Positions 11,040-22,079 of a DNA stretch of 64,000 nt are shown here, one piece after another. The stretch covers positions 22,476,545-22,540,544 of the forward strand of contig NC_030386.2 in assembly GCF_001625215.2 (NCBI RefSeq), in the 5' to 3' direction. The position numbers and the translations under genes were made by a program. Under the pieces are notes generated by a model. It ran no database searches. It had not been told where the DNA came from and was given only the letters and a program-made list of their open reading frames with translations. Source of the DNA: Daucus carota subsp. sativus. Its lineage: Eukaryota; Streptophyta; Magnoliopsida; Apiales; Apiaceae. How positions within the stretch are numbered: the first letter of the stretch is position 1; every line of letters begins with the position of its first letter.

Positions 11040-11576
11040 TCAAAGTGAAGAATTGATACCAGCCCCTCTGAATAGTGAAGTGATTCGGTTAACTCTTGCT
11101 TCAAGTTGGTTGTGGAATTCAGGAAACTCAAGGTGGCTGACTTGGCTAAGGTGAGCATTCAACTGAGAGTCGGTAATTTGATCTACGATGAACAGCTTCA
11201 CTGCATTGGACAATACTGTATAAAAAGTTGTCTGAATAGAGAAGCGCTGGCGATAAAGATCCAAGAATTGAATGCAGTAGGCTATCTTGGCGAGTTTGAT
11301 TAGTCTAGTAGCTCGAGCTAGAGGGGGCATTGCACGCAAGGATGGTTCGTACTGCTCTTGCACGATAGGGTAGTAGACGTAGGCTAAATCTTGATTTTGT
11401 TTCCCGAGCATTTGACAGATCATCTGATTTTGTTCAAGATTAGTGCAATTGCGGTTGTACTTCTCAAAAAAAAGTTCCAACTTCCGAAATGCATTGAGCC
11501 TGTTTGGGTCGTTGGCCAATCTTTCTTCCACGAGACGAGTAATATACGAGATTACGTCCCTTCTTAAAATTTCCAT
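11040..11576 (-). CDS. PAH-like small protein, array copy 2
   Basis: An intronless gene for 178 residues, starting at the ATG at 11576 (MEILRRD), because the frame above has no ATG. It is the closest relative of copy 1, with the same short tail RGAGINSSL. Both PAH-like repeats are complete: ICQMLGKQNQDLAYVY closes the first, and IQFLDLYRQRF to FPEFHNQLEARV spans the second. One extra residue (FFEKYNRN) sits in the loop of repeat 1. Leader, TATA and AACGG blocks are intact upstream. The recent split from copy 1 suggests a late duplication. PAH membership is inferred and the function unknown. Confidence 0.75.
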   Translation of the reverse strand: MEILRRDVISYITRLVEERLANDPNRLNAFRKLELFFEKYNRNCTNLEQNQMICQMLGKQNQDLAYVYYPIVQEQYEPSLRAMPPLARATRLIKLAKIAYCIQFLDLYRQRFSIQTTFYTVLSNAVKLFIVDQITDSQLNAHLSQVSHLEFPEFHNQLEARVNRITSLFRGAGINSSL

Positions 11577-11639
11577 TTGGCCCAAAGATCGATCAATACT
11601 CAAGAATGTGTGTAGTTGTCATAAAAAGCGAGATTCAAA

Positions 11640-11815
11640 TACAGAGAGAGGGGGAGAGAGAGAGTTGGAGGGACGGAGAGAGAATTGGAGGGACGGAGAG
11701 GGAGAGAGAGAGAGAATTGGAGGGACGGAGAGGGAGAGGGAGAGAGTGAGAGAGAGTTAGAGGGAGTGAGAGACAGAGAGAGGGAGGGAGAGTGGCGAGA
11801 GAGAGAGAGAGATGA
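11640..11815. repeat. GA/CT microsatellite in leader of PAH-like copy 2
   Basis: Imperfect (GA)n interrupted by TTGGAGGGACGG units. It has the same position and composition as the tract of copy 1. Confidence 0.85.
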
Positions 11816-11917
11816 TTTGTAAAGAACCCAAGATTATACAGAGTGTGTATTACGAAGCGATGCAGAAACAGAGAAAGAAGAGAGCGAGAGATGGAGAGAT
11901 GGAGGAGAGTGGAGGTA

Positions 11918-12015
11918 TGACATGCCGAATCTAATAACAGCAGCCCGTATTTATAGTGGTGTAAAAGCATACATACATGCCAAATTGTGGTAACGACTAA
12001 CGGCTTTTACCGGTA
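11918..12015 (-). promoter_or_regulatory. Core promoter of PAH-like copy 2
   Basis: Contains GACATGCCGAATCTAATAAC, a variant TATA box TATTTATAG (11949-11957) and CTAACGGCT (11997-12005) on the + strand, in the same order as in copy 1. The gene is read leftward. Confidence 0.6.
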
Positions 12016-12087
12016 TAGATATTTTGGGGGTATATATTTTATTTTTAGGGGTCTCAACTCTCAATTCTGATCATGGAAAAATAAATA

Positions 12088-12347
12088 CTTCCTCCGTCCC
12101 TTTTTATATGTCCATTTTGCTTTTCGAGTAGTCAAATTGATCAATTTTTGACTAAACATTATGAATTATCTACTTATTATTTTTAAAATCTGAAAGTTAC
12201 ATATTAAAGTAGACTAAATATACTTTCTAATGGTATAATTTGTAATACTTTTCACAATTATCTGATACATATAAAATTCAGTCAAATTTCAGTCAATTTG
12301 ACTAATCAAAAGTCAAAATGGACATGTAAAATGGGACGTAGGGAGAA
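12088..12347. mobile_element. Stowaway-type MITE
   Basis: The left end CTTCCTCCGTCCC and right end GGGACGTAGGGAG form terminal inverted repeats next to a TA on the left. About 260 bp, no coding capacity. The interior (TTTTGACTAAA, AGTCAAAATGGACATGT) matches the element at 56351-56610. Confidence 0.85.
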
Positions 12348-12883
12348 ATAAACTAATGAGATCATTTTTAAATATCATAAATTTTGTGATATAAATTTCG
12401 GGTCCTAAGGGTGAATCCAATCTGAATTTTTAAGTGAAAAATTATCCAATCTAATCTCTTTGGATACAAAATAAACTAAATCCGGCCTTAAATTTTATTT
12501 CTTCGAGTGGGATCATATCGAGTTTTGGGTTATGTCGAATTTCACCATCATATTCCAACCTATTTTCTAAACATTTATTAAATATATTCGATTATTTATT
12601 AAATATGATTCTGATTTTCAAAATTACTGTAAACTTTTAAACATAATCAAACCGTCGTTCGAAATCTCACGGGATTATATAAAGATTTAAAAAACATAGA
12701 ACACAAGAGAGAATTATACAAAATTTTTAATTATGCGTTTGTCTAATATGTGTCCAAATGCACATTTAACATTAAATTTTATATTCTGTAAAAAAAACAC
12801 TAAAATTTATATGTTTGACTTATTTTGATTGGTGTGATTATTATGTATGCAGGGGTCTACCAATGTTAATAAATAAAAATCAA
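12348..12883. other. Intergenic, no gene seen
   Basis: AT-rich sequence between the Stowaway element and the decayed DUF4408/DUF761 copy. It replaces the first exon part and promoter of that gene, so the join near 12895 is probably a deletion or insertion boundary. Confidence 0.4.
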
Positions 12884-13453
12884 TCAAAATGTGTCAAAAT
12901 TATTTCGAGGATTTCTACTCACTTGCCAATAATTTTCAAAGCATGTGGTGATTGTATCCATGGTCTCTCTATCACTATTTCTAGTCCTGGATTCCTCTTC
13001 ATCCTTGGAAATGCAATCGTTGTCGTTCTTTTCTTCAAATCTGGACAGCTTTCTGCTCGAGAAACCAAAAACCACAGCCCTGCCACTGAGTTTTGTAATG
13101 ATCAATATCAACCGAGTGAAGCAAGTTGAGAAACAGAGGAGAAAGCAGGGGAAAAAACAGGGCAAGTGTGAAGAAAACCAAGCTGTGCAAGGGATAGAAC
13201 TGTAGAGAAGAGTCAATCAGAGAAATTCATGACATACCAGCCTCAAGATTCCTGCAGGAAACAAAGGCGAACTGTGACAGAAAATGGTGGGAAAGGCACA
13301 AAAACATCTGAGCACAAGACTTCTAATCCCAGATGTTATGCAGAGGATGAAATGAGTGGCGAAGAGTTCAGGCATGCAGTTGAAGCTTTTATTGCCCGAC
13401 AACAGAGATCTTTGAGGGAAGAATTCTCATCTATCGTAACTTATGGAACTTAG
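12884..13453 (+). pseudogene. Decayed copy of the DUF4408/DUF761 gene
   Basis: About 90% alike at the DNA level (by eye) to 6384-6977. It keeps the second membrane segment (LSITISSPGFLFILGN) and the C-terminal EEFRHAVEAFIARQQRSLREE motif. The first 40 or so residues and the promoter are missing. The linker has lost bases relative to the intact gene, an in-frame TGA follows near 13129, and a TAG replaces a Tyr codon near 13203 (ACTGTAGAG against ACTGTACAG). The C-terminal part (from about 13229) is still open. It is the second best preserved member of its kind in the array. Confidence 0.85.
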
Positions 13454-14470
13454 ATCATGAGCGGACAGGAGAAAGATTAAGAGGCCTATTCCTTGTTTTC
13501 TTCCTAAAATTATACGATAGCTACTCTCACCCAACGTCTGTACATTTGAAGCACTAGAATCAATGGCAATTTTATAGCTTAAGCCCCAAACGTGCATATG
13601 GTTTGTGTAAACAGCTTACTTTGGTTAGGCGAAATACAGTATATGACTTGACAAGTACAGATTGTTAATTTATCAATAGTATATATCCATTGTAGCAAAC
13701 CTCCGTTTCATACACCATATCAGAACAGCTAGTTGTACACTAAAGGCTAACTAAACAAGGATCCATTGTAGCAAACCTTATGAATTAATCATTTATACGT
13801 GAGGCCTCTCTAAGCATTTGTTTTGTTATTAGAATAATAGTCCGATTGACAATCCTCCGTTTTTACAGCAGAAGTAGATTCTTAGCCTGGGTCATTAAGC
13901 TGGTATAGATTTTATGGATTAAAGGATTAATGTGTGCTTACCCATTATATTAAACGGATTTAACATCTGTGATTATAATTGTTTGTTAATTTCTAAAATT
14001 AGATTTGGCACAAAACTACAAGAGGTCCCAGAGAATATTCAGTATTACTATGAAAAACATGAGGTAATAATAGAATTATAGAAGCCTACATCAGAATAGC
14101 ATTAACACCAAAAAACGAACTAAGAAATCACTCCATTCACAAACTCGTCCTAATACTTGAATCTTGATCTTGAATCCTTCATCAGAACAGCATGAACACT
14201 AAAAAACTAAGTAACAAATCAGCTACATTGACAAACTCGTCCTAATACTTGAATCTTTATCTTGGAACTCCAGAAATTTTCGGAAACAAACATCTTAAAT
14301 CCCCATCCATGTTCTTGTTTGCACACCATGCATTTATACTTATGTAATCTTCTCGACTGCAAAAAAAGTTTCTCAGAATCTCTTGCCCGAATAAGCTGCT
14401 TGTGTCGTTTCAAGAATGTATGATTTATCTAAATGTAGGCCAAGAATCTTGATGAAGTAAAACTCGAAAA
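13454..14470. repeat. Array spacer between decayed DUF761 copy and PAH-like copy 3
   Basis: Matches 6978-8123 piece by piece, with deletions. A short direct duplication of the 3' flank lies at about 14085-14275: the text ACAAACTCGTCCTAATACTTGAATCTT occurs twice. No gene. Confidence 0.6.
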
Positions 14471-15046
14471 TCAAACTTGTGGAGGAGGGTTTCCAGCGCC
14501 TGGATTGTTACCAGCCCCTCCTCCGCCCCCTCCTCTGAATAGCCAAGTGAGTCGGTTAATTCTTACTGCAAGTTCGTTGCGGAAATCAGGAAACTGATGG
14601 AGCACTTGGTCAAGGTCATCATACATGTGAGGCTCGGTAATTCCATTTAAGATGAACAGTTGCACCGCATTTTGCAATCTTGAATAATGAGATGAAGGCG
14701 TGACAAAGCGCTGGCGATAAAGATCCATGAATTGAACGTGGTAACACATCATGGCGAGTTTGAGTAGTCTAGCATATTGGATTGGAGGGGGGTCGAGACG
14801 CAAGACTTGTTCGTATAGCTCTTGCACCACAGGGAAGTAGATTTGGGTTAGATCTTGATTGTGTTCCCCAAACATGTCACCGATCATCTGAGCTCGGTGA
14901 GTACGATGGGTAGGGAAGTTGTGAAAAAGTTGTGCTAAAGTCCGGAATGCATGGAGCCTGTGTGGGTCGTTGGCCAATCTTTCTTCCACGACACGATGCG
15001 CGTACGAGATGACTTCCCTCCTAAGATTTGGAATAATTGTACCCAT
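14471..15046 (-). CDS. PAH-like small protein, array copy 3
   Basis: An intronless gene for 191 residues starting at an ATG at 15046 (MGTIIPNLRREV). It is the most divergent copy at the N-terminus. Repeat 1 keeps MIGDMFGEHNQDLTQIYFPVVQELYE; repeat 2 keeps VQFMDLYRQRF and FPDFRNELAVRINRLTWLF. The tail is long and low in complexity: GGGGGGAGNNPGAGNPPPQV. The leader has a GA/CT tract, and the TATA box is present, but the AACGG block has drifted (GTAACGGCCAAGG instead of GACTAACGG). A hydrophilic helical protein is expected. PAH membership is inferred. Confidence 0.75.
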   Translation of the reverse strand: MGTIIPNLRREVISYAHRVVEERLANDPHRLHAFRTLAQLFHNFPTHRTHRAQMIGDMFGEHNQDLTQIYFPVVQELYEQVLRLDPPPIQYARLLKLAMMCYHVQFMDLYRQRFVTPSSHYSRLQNAVQLFILNGITEPHMYDDLDQVLHQFPDFRNELAVRINRLTWLFRGGGGGGAGNNPGAGNPPPQV

Positions 15047-15102
15047 TGATCGATCTAAGACTCAAGACTGTGTAGTTGGCCTGTAAAGCGAGATTGAAAC
15101 AA

Positions 15103-15255
15103 AGAGAGAGCTGGAGCAGAGAGAGAAAGAGATAGGGCAGGGAGAGTGTGTGAGAGAGGGGGAGAGAGAGAGAGAGAGAGAGAGGGAGGGAGGGAGAGGG
15201 AGAGGAAGGGAGAGAGGGAGGGAGAGAGAGAGGGAGAGAGAGAGAGAGAGAGATG
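15103..15255. repeat. GA/CT microsatellite in leader of PAH-like copy 3
   Basis: (GA)n and GGGA runs at the same position as in the other copies. Confidence 0.85.
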
Positions 15256-15357
15256 GAAATGGAGTGCAGAGATCTTTGTAAAGAAGCAAGACTATACAGA
15301 GCACGTATTATGAAGCGATGTAGAAACAGAGAAATAAGAGAGCGAGAGAGGAGAGGA

Positions 15358-15490
15358 GTGGAGAGATGGCATGCCAAACTAATAACAGCCCATGTATATA
15401 TAGAGGCGTAAAATTGTATATACACGCGCGTGTGTATTGTGAAATCCAACTGAAACAGAATCTTGGTAACGGCCAAGGGTACCGGCATAA
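15358..15490 (-). promoter_or_regulatory. Core promoter of PAH-like copy 3
   Basis: GGCATGCCAAACTAATAAC, TATA box TGTATATATAG (15393-15403) and a diverged GTAACGGCC (about 15467-15475). Order and spacing are conserved with the other copies, though the AACGG surroundings differ. Confidence 0.55.
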
Positions 15491-16793
15491 ATATCTTCAG
15501 GTGTATATTACTCTATAGTTCGACTAAATGACAAGCGGCTGATCACCGAAAAATAAAGTATCGATTTAGATGGTATATTTAATTCGAATTTGAATATATT
15601 AGCACGAGTAATAATTTATAAATATCAATGTATTATAGTGAATTTTGATTTTATACGAAACTGAGGTGAACTATATGTTGAAGTTGACTAGAGGTCTTTG
15701 ATTTTTTCTAAGGAGTTAGTTGGTTTAATTTAAAAATAATAATTTTACTCAAAAATGAAAGTTACTTATACAATGATTTATATGTTTGATCAGCTTTTAA
15801 ATGTTTACAGTTTATTAAGTATTCAAATTATTAATATAATAATAAATTATGATTATATGAAAGAAAGAAAATATCTAAAAATCAATATTGAATATACCAC
15901 CTTGTGAGGGAAAATTCAGTTATTCACTTTCGAGCAGCGTGGTTTTTTTATTAGTGTAAAGTGACTATATTTTTTTTGTTGAAAAAGAGCATGAATTTAA
16001 TAATAAGAAGGTCATACCGGATTTAAAAAAATTGAGTCGAACAAACATAAAACAAATCAAATCGTTAATTAATCTCGTTTATATGGAGACACAATGAATT
16101 TGTTAAAATTGATATATGTGCATGTATCTGACTTCATCACAACCCGTTTGAGATATCGACCATATATAATTACAATCTCATATAAATCCTTATCATTATT
16201 TAAATTTTTTGAAATTATGATATATCTAACATTCTAGACATTAAAGGCCAGCTATACGAGGATCCATTGTAGCAAACTTTAGGAATTAATCATTTATACG
16301 AGACCTCCCTAAGCATTTGTTTTGTAGACAGAGCACATCAGTTGCCAGTGTAATAAATTCTCATGTAGCTTCAGATTCTTACGCACACCATCCGATACAC
16401 TAGTCCGATTGGCAAACAGGGTTAAAGGACTATAACAATTAATCGTAGAATAATAGTTCGATTAACAATCCTCCGTTTTTACAGCAGAATTAGGTAATAA
16501 TAGAGGCCTACATCAGAATAGCATTAACAACAATAAAACTAAGTAACAAATCAACTACATTCACAAACTCTTCCTAAAACATAATGTGCTACCAGCTGGT
16601 ACTTGAATCTTGATCTTGGAACTCCAGAAATTCTCGGAAACAAACATCTTAAATCCCCATGCATGTTCTTCTTTGCAAACAAAGTTTATCAGATTTTCTT
16701 ACCCGAATAAGCTGCTTGTGTTGTTTCAAGAATGTACGATTTTTCTAAATGTAGGCCAAGAATCTTGAATGTGGATGTAGGAAGACCTGAAAA
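15491..16793. other. Intergenic between array units 3 and 4
   Basis: AT-rich, unique-looking DNA to about 16240. From 16245 to 16793 the text matches the array spacer (CCATTGTAGCAAAC, ACACTAGTCCGATTGGCAAACAGGG). No DUF4408/DUF761 relic is visible in this unit. Confidence 0.5.
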
Positions 16794-17339
16794 TTAAATT
16801 GAAGGATTGTTACCAGCCCCTCCGCCCCCGAGTCTAAATAGTGAAGTGATTCGGTTAAGTCTTGCTTCAAGTTCGTTGTGGAATTCAGGAAACTCAAGGC
16901 GGCAGGCGTGGCTAAGGTGAGCATACAATTGAGATTCGGTAATTAGATCTGCGCTGAACAGATTCAATGCATGGCACAATGCTGTATAAAAAGGTGACCG
17001 AATATAGAAACGCTGGCGATAAAGATCCATAAATTGAATGCAGTAGCAAAGCTTGGCGAGTCTGATTAGTTTATTAGCTCGATCCAGAGGGGGTATCATA
17101 TGCAAGTCTGGTTCGTATTGCTCTTGCACGATTGGGAAGTAGACGTAGGCTAAATCTTGATTTTGTTCCCCGAGCATTTGATGGACCATCTGATTTCGTT
17201 GAAGAAAAGTGCAATTGCGGTTGTTCTCAAAGTAAAGTTCCAAATTCCGAAATGCATTGAGCCTGTTTGGGTCGTTGGCTAATCTTTCTTGCACGAGACG
17301 ATTAACATACAAGATTATGTCCCTCCTTAAATTTTCCAT
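16794..17339 (-). CDS. PAH-like small protein, array copy 4
   Basis: An intronless gene for 181 residues, from the ATG at 17339 (MENLRRDIILYV). Both repeats are complete: MVHQMLGEQNQDLAYVYFPIVQEQYE closes repeat 1, and IQFMDLYRQRF to FPEFHNELEARL spans repeat 2. The tail is intermediate (RLGGGGAGNNPSI), between the short form of copies 1-2 and the long form of copies 3, 5 and 6. The coding part looks intact, but the leader is disrupted by a MITE insertion and a partial duplication (17470-17930), so its expression may differ from its siblings. Confidence 0.72.
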   Translation of the reverse strand: MENLRRDIILYVNRLVQERLANDPNRLNAFRNLELYFENNRNCTFLQRNQMVHQMLGEQNQDLAYVYFPIVQEQYEPDLHMIPPLDRANKLIRLAKLCYCIQFMDLYRQRFYIRSPFYTALCHALNLFSADLITESQLYAHLSHACRLEFPEFHNELEARLNRITSLFRLGGGGAGNNPSI

Positions 17340-17404
17340 TTTACCCAAAGATCGATCAGTACTCAAGACTATGCGTATTTGTCATAAAAAGCAAGATTCA
17401 AATA

Positions 17405-17460
17405 GAGAGAGGGAGGGAGGGAGGGAGACTGAGAGAGATTGAGAGAGAGAGAGTGGCGAA
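17405..17460. repeat. GA/CT tract proximal to PAH-like copy 4
   Basis: Short GA-rich run next to the start codon; it is the proximal half of a leader now split by a MITE. Confidence 0.75.
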
Positions 17461-17469
17461 AGAGAGAAA

Positions 17470-17796
17470 CCTGTAAGACATTTTGCTTCAATGGTACTGA
17501 CTATATTGGTTGGCTATAATTTAAAAATAATATGTTATTAATATTTTAAATTGTTAAAATAGAATATATCAGTTCAATATGGTAATAAATGATGTACAAT
17601 CTTCCTACAGATTTTCTTACAGACCTGTAGAGGTTCGACAAATTTAGCCATCCATAAGAGGTTGGCTAAATTTATAGACAACAGGTGAGCGTGGTTGGAG
17701 TTGAGTTTTTGGAGCTGTTGGCTAAATTTTTTTATTTTAAGTATGTCAACTCAACTTTAACCAAGGGTTTTAGATGGTTGGAGATGCTCTAAAGAA
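17470..17796. mobile_element. MITE inside the leader of PAH-like copy 4
   Basis: From CCTGTAAGACATTTTGCTTC to GGTTGGAGATGCTCT the text is nearly identical to about 57597-57945. The left terminus seen there (AGAGCATCTCCAACAGC) is missing here, so the element is 5'-truncated. It interrupts GA-rich leader sequence on the left and the conserved AAAGAACC(C/G)AAG block on the right. Confidence 0.8.
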
Positions 17797-17935
17797 CCGA
17801 AGATTATACAGAGTCTGTACTATGAAGAGAGAGAGAGAGAGAGGGAGGGAGGGAGAGGGGGAGGGCGAGAGGGAGGGAGAGAGAGATGGAGGGAGGGAAG
17901 GAGGGAGAGTGGCGAGAGAGAGAGATGATTTGTAA
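17797..17935. repeat. Duplicated leader segment and GA tract, PAH-like copy 4
   Basis: AAAGAACCGAAGATTATACAGAG is followed by a second GA tract and then again by AAAGAACCCAAGATTATACAGAG (from 17935). A leader segment was therefore duplicated beside the MITE. Confidence 0.7.
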
Positions 17936-18014
17936 AGAACCCAAGATTATACAGAGTGTGAATTATGAAACGATGTAGAAACAGAGAAAGAAGAGAGCGA
18001 GAGATGGAGGAGAG

Positions 18015-18150
18015 CGGAGGTATGACATGCCAAATCTAATAACACCCCATATATATAGTGGTGTACTGGTGTCAAAGTATACATAATAAGCGTGTCTGAT
18101 ATCCTGCTGACACAGAATCTTTGGTAACGACTAACGGCCGTTCCCGGTAT
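18015..18150 (-). promoter_or_regulatory. Core promoter of PAH-like copy 4
   Basis: GACATGCCAAATCTAATAAC, TATA box CATATATATAG (about 18048-18058) and CTAACGGCC (18131-18139). It is conserved in sequence, but now lies about 700 bases from the ATG because of the inserted DNA. Confidence 0.55.
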
Positions 18151-18211
18151 AAATATTTTGTGGATGTATATTTTATTTCGGGTATCTTTTTGTTTAAGGG
18201 TTAGAATGATA

Positions 18212-18470
18212 CTCCCTCCGTCTCTTAATACTTTTCCCGTTTGTCCTTTTCACGTTTGCCAATGCACACTTTTAATCATTCATATCTTTAATTTCGTGTT
18301 AGTATTAAATATAAAAATTTCATTGTATTAAAATACTCATAAATACGAATCCAACGAGATCACTCATGACTATATTTGATCCTATAGATTATGCATAAAT
18401 TAGTAATTTGTCTCATGTCATGAACAGTTCCGATATTTAAAACGGGAAATGTAAAAAGAACCAGAGAGAG
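18212..18470. mobile_element. Stowaway-type MITE
   Basis: Starts CTCCCTCCGTCTC and ends CCAGAGAGAG, flanked by TA on both sides. About 259 bp and non-coding. The right end is degraded. Confidence 0.75.
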
Positions 18471-19974
18471 TACTAGATTTGTGTGCATACACAAACATCA
18501 TTATTGATTGATTGCAGTCGATAAAAATCCATCATTTATCTAAAATAGGAATGACAGTTTTATTCGATTCGATGGATAATCGATTATCGGATTCGATGGA
18601 TATCTGAATCGGTTAATTAGCAATGCACAAAGGAAATATATGTTGGATGAGGGAAAGATTGGTACCGATTATAAGTCATTCTTTTAAAAAGTTTAGAATT
18701 ACATCTTAAAGTAGATTAAAAGTTATTTATGATGACGCATTTTTATTTTTTTTACTTGATAAAATATTAATAAATTTCAGTCAAACTTTAATCAATTTGA
18801 TCAGTACAAACCCAAAGAGAGATGGAGAGAATAATATAAAGTAACTTAGCCCTCAACTTCAAAACGATCAACATTTCAATTGATAGCATGATTATGCATT
18901 GTGAGTGGGTTTGGGGCATGCATGAAATTTTGTCCTAACTCAAAAATAAGGTTTATATAAAGAACTTATTATCGGGTTCGTAATCGCAAAAGTTTTTATA
19001 CGCACAAGTACATGTTGGAAGAGAAAGTTTAAACTCGTTCATATACAACACAACACATACTTGTATTCAACCCCCTTCTGCACGTAGCTAGTGTTTACCG
19101 GGTTATGGTTAATGGAGGGTGAGTATGTTTTGATCACTTGAAATTGTGGAATTTTGATACTTATTTGTAATTTTTTTTAAAGGATTTATGTTATGCACAT
19201 CCATATAATTTGATTAATATTAAAAGAATTTTATGGAAGTTAAATTATTTTATTAATTTAATAATAACACTTTTTAATTTTGGTTTAATTTTATATCTTG
19301 TCAGGTAGACAACAAAATAAAATGTTTATTTTTAAAATTTTTATTTTTGAACATTAAAATTCTATTGTCTAAACGTTGAGGATGTCTTACAGGATGTCTT
19401 ATATGTATTTCATTTTGATAATGAATTTTTCTGTGAAACAAATTCTTTTTCTAAAATTACATTATTGTACAAATATGTATAATCCTCATAAAGAGGAAAT
19501 ATCACCAATAAAAATAGTATGGATTTTTAAGTTATCCGGTAATAGTTGGCTCGTATATGATACAAAATATTTAATAATTAAGGACTTTGACGTATTTAAT
19601 AATTTTACCTATTAAAATATCTCAAATTAACATATCGTTTTGGGAAGAATTTGGATGCTCTCGTACTAATTTATCATATACCATAGTTATGTGTTTGTCA
19701 TTGATTTTTGTTCTGGAACTCCCTCCTACCCGTCAAATTGTTAACATTCAAGAGAAAAATGAAAATGTTTGGAACGTATTTTAATATTCTAATAGAATAT
19801 AGTTTCATATATTATTTTGAATTTTTTTTCAATCGAATAAAGTTTTGAATCTTCATATCAAAGAAATTTTCAAAAATAAATTTTGAAATTATGAAATTAT
19901 ATTTTATATTCACTTTATAATACGTGGCAAACAATAAAAAAACTGATTATTTTCTTTTTCTTAAATCAATTTTC
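18471..19974. other. Intergenic and array spacer block, right copy
   Basis: 18471-19140 shows no feature I can name. From about 19150 to 19975 the text is the second copy of the block at 9166-10380. Short open frames inside it are not conserved between the two copies, so I do not call a gene. Confidence 0.5.
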
Positions 19975-20235
19975 CGATTTTCAAGGGGAAGAAACCGAAA
20001 ACCATAACCCTGCCATTGAGTTTAATCATGAGTATGTTGAAGGGTTTGGGAACAAAATCAATATCAATCTGAGGGGAGGAAGTTAAGAAACAGAGGAGAA
20101 AGCAGGGGAAAAAAACAGGGCAAGTGCCAAGAAAACCAAGCTGACTTCAGGCATGCAGTTAAAGCTTTTATTGCCCGAGAACAGAGATCTTTGAGGGAAG
20201 AATTCTCATCTATCGTAACTTATGGAACTCAGATC
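19975..20235 (+). pseudogene. Relic of DUF4408/DUF761 gene, linker plus C-terminus
   Basis: Linker sequence (GAAACCGAAAACCATAACCCTGCC...) is joined directly to the C-terminal motif region (TTCAGGCATGCAGTTAAAGC..., coding FRHAVKAFIAREQRSLREEF). Between them roughly 190 bases of the intact gene are deleted, and the 5' half is absent. The left part matches the relic at 10.4 kb, so both descend from one already broken unit. Confidence 0.75.
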
Positions 20236-21201
20236 ATGAGCGGACAGGAGAAAGATTAAGAGGCCCGTGCCTTGTTTTCTTCCTAGAATTATACTATAGT
20301 TGATCATGCCACTCCAATCCAACTTCATGGACGCTGTACAGTTGAAACACTTAAATCAATGGCAACTTTTTAGCTAAAGCCTCAAATGTGCATATGCTTT
20401 GTGTAATTGTTGTTTTGTCACCTTTATTAAGCAGCTTACTTTGGTTAGGGGAGAATTACAGTATATGACTTGACAAGTAAAACTTAAATAAAACTATTAA
20501 TTTATCAATACTACTATATTATCCAGCAATTTACATTGCAGACGGAATCACAGACGGATACCATTTGCTTTGTAGACTGACCACATTGGTTGCTAGTGTA
20601 ATGAATTTTCTTGCATACCATCTGATACACTAGTCTGATTGGCAAACAGGGTTATAGGGCTTCATCAATTACAAGTAGAACATCTGTTATTATAATTGTT
20701 TATTAATTTCCACATTTAAATTTAGGATAAAATCAAAAATCATCTTGCCTAAAAAATATTGCTAGCCAAACACTAACACAAAAAGATATATATAACCATC
20801 CAAAACTGCAAGAGATCCCAAAGCAAAAAGAAACAACAGGAAGAGAATATTCAGTATTATTAATCCATTGCAGTAGTGGTAATAGAATAGAAGCCTACAT
20901 CACAAGAGCATCCACACAAAAAAAAAACCTAAGTAACAAATCAACTTCATTCACAAACTAGTCCTAATGCATAATGTGCTATCAGAAGGTACTTGAATCT
21001 TGATCTTGGAACTCTAGAAATTTTCGGAAACAGACACCTTAAATCCCCATGCATTTAACTAATGCATGTAATCTTCTCGACTGCAAAAAAAGTTTAGCAG
21101 AATCTCTTACCCGAATAAGTTGCTTGTGTCGTTTCAAGAATGTATGATTTATCTAAATGTAGGCCAAGAATCTTGAATCTTGATGTAGCGAGCCTCGAAA
21201 A
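20236..21201. repeat. Array spacer before PAH-like copy 5
   Basis: Matches 6978-8123 with deletions, including CAGCTTACTTTGGTTAGG and the conserved PAH-gene 3' flank. No gene. Confidence 0.6.
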
Positions 21202-21771
21202 TCAAGCTTGTGGAGGAGGGTTTCCAGCGCCTGGATTGTTGTTACCAGCCCCTCCTCCGCCCCCTGCTCTGAATAGCGAAGTGAGTCGGTTTACTCTTGC
21301 TTCAAGCGTGTTGCGGAAATCAGGATTCATTTGGAGCACCTCGTTAAGGTGAGCAGCCAACTGAGACTCGGTAATTTCATCTGTGGTGAACAGATGCACC
21401 GCATTGGTCAATACTTGATAATAATTCGAGTCGATGGGGAAGCGCTCGCGATAAAGATCCATGAATTGAATGCAGTGGCACATCTTGGCGAGTTTGAGGA
21501 GTTTATCGGCTCGGTCTACAGCGGGTGTGAGACGCAAGGCGGGTTCGTATTGCTCTTGCACGGCAGCGAAGTAGACTCGGGCTAAATCTTGATTGTGTTC
21601 CCCGAAGAGTTGGTGGATCATTTGGTTTCGTTGGATATGAGTGAGACCGCGATTGATGTCGAAATAACGTGCCAGAGTCCGACATGCACTCAGCTTGTTT
21701 GGGTCGGTGGCCAATCGGTCTTCCACGAGGCGAGTAACGTACAAGATTACGTCCGTCCTAAAATTTTCCAT
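21202..21771 (-). CDS. PAH-like small protein, array copy 5
   Basis: An intronless gene for 189 residues starting at the ATG at 21771 (MENFRTDVILYV). The clearest PAH reading comes from this copy. Residues 7-75: D-V-I-L-Y-V helix, LATDPNKLSACRTLARYF helix, then MIHQLFGEHNQDLARVY, close in pattern to SIN3's V-K-E-L-F-x-x-H-x-x-L. Residues 95-165: IQFMDLYRERF, YYQVLTNAVHLF, ITESQLAAHLNEVLQMNPDFRNTLEARV. The Gly/Pro-rich tail spans residues 169-189 (GGGGGAGNN, GAGNPPPQA). The leader, TATA and AACGG blocks are conserved. The fold is inferred, not proven. Confidence 0.76.
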   Translation of the reverse strand: MENFRTDVILYVTRLVEDRLATDPNKLSACRTLARYFDINRGLTHIQRNQMIHQLFGEHNQDLARVYFAAVQEQYEPALRLTPAVDRADKLLKLAKMCHCIQFMDLYRERFPIDSNYYQVLTNAVHLFTTDEITESQLAAHLNEVLQMNPDFRNTLEARVNRLTSLFRAGGGGGAGNNNPGAGNPPPQA

Positions 21772-21832
21772 TTCGCGCAAGATCGAACAATAGTCAAGAC
21801 TATGTGTGTTTGTAATAAAAAGCGAGATTCAG

Positions 21833-21895
21833 AGAGAGAGAGAGAGGGATAGAGAGAGAGATAGAGAGAGGGAGAGATGGAGAGAGAGAGAGAGA

Positions 21896-21950
<55 letters not shown>

Positions 21951-21992
21951 GGGGATCGAGAGAGAGGGAAAGGCTGGCGAGAGAGAGAGATG
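21833..21992. repeat. GA/CT microsatellite in leader of PAH-like copy 5
   Basis: The longest pure (GA)n run of the array, about 50 bases uninterrupted around 21900-21950. Confidence 0.88.
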
Positions 21993-22079
21993 ATTAGTAA
22001 AGAACCCAAGGTTATGCAAATTGTGTATTATGAAGCGATGTAGAAACAGAGTAAGAAGAGAGCGAGAGATGGAGGAGAG

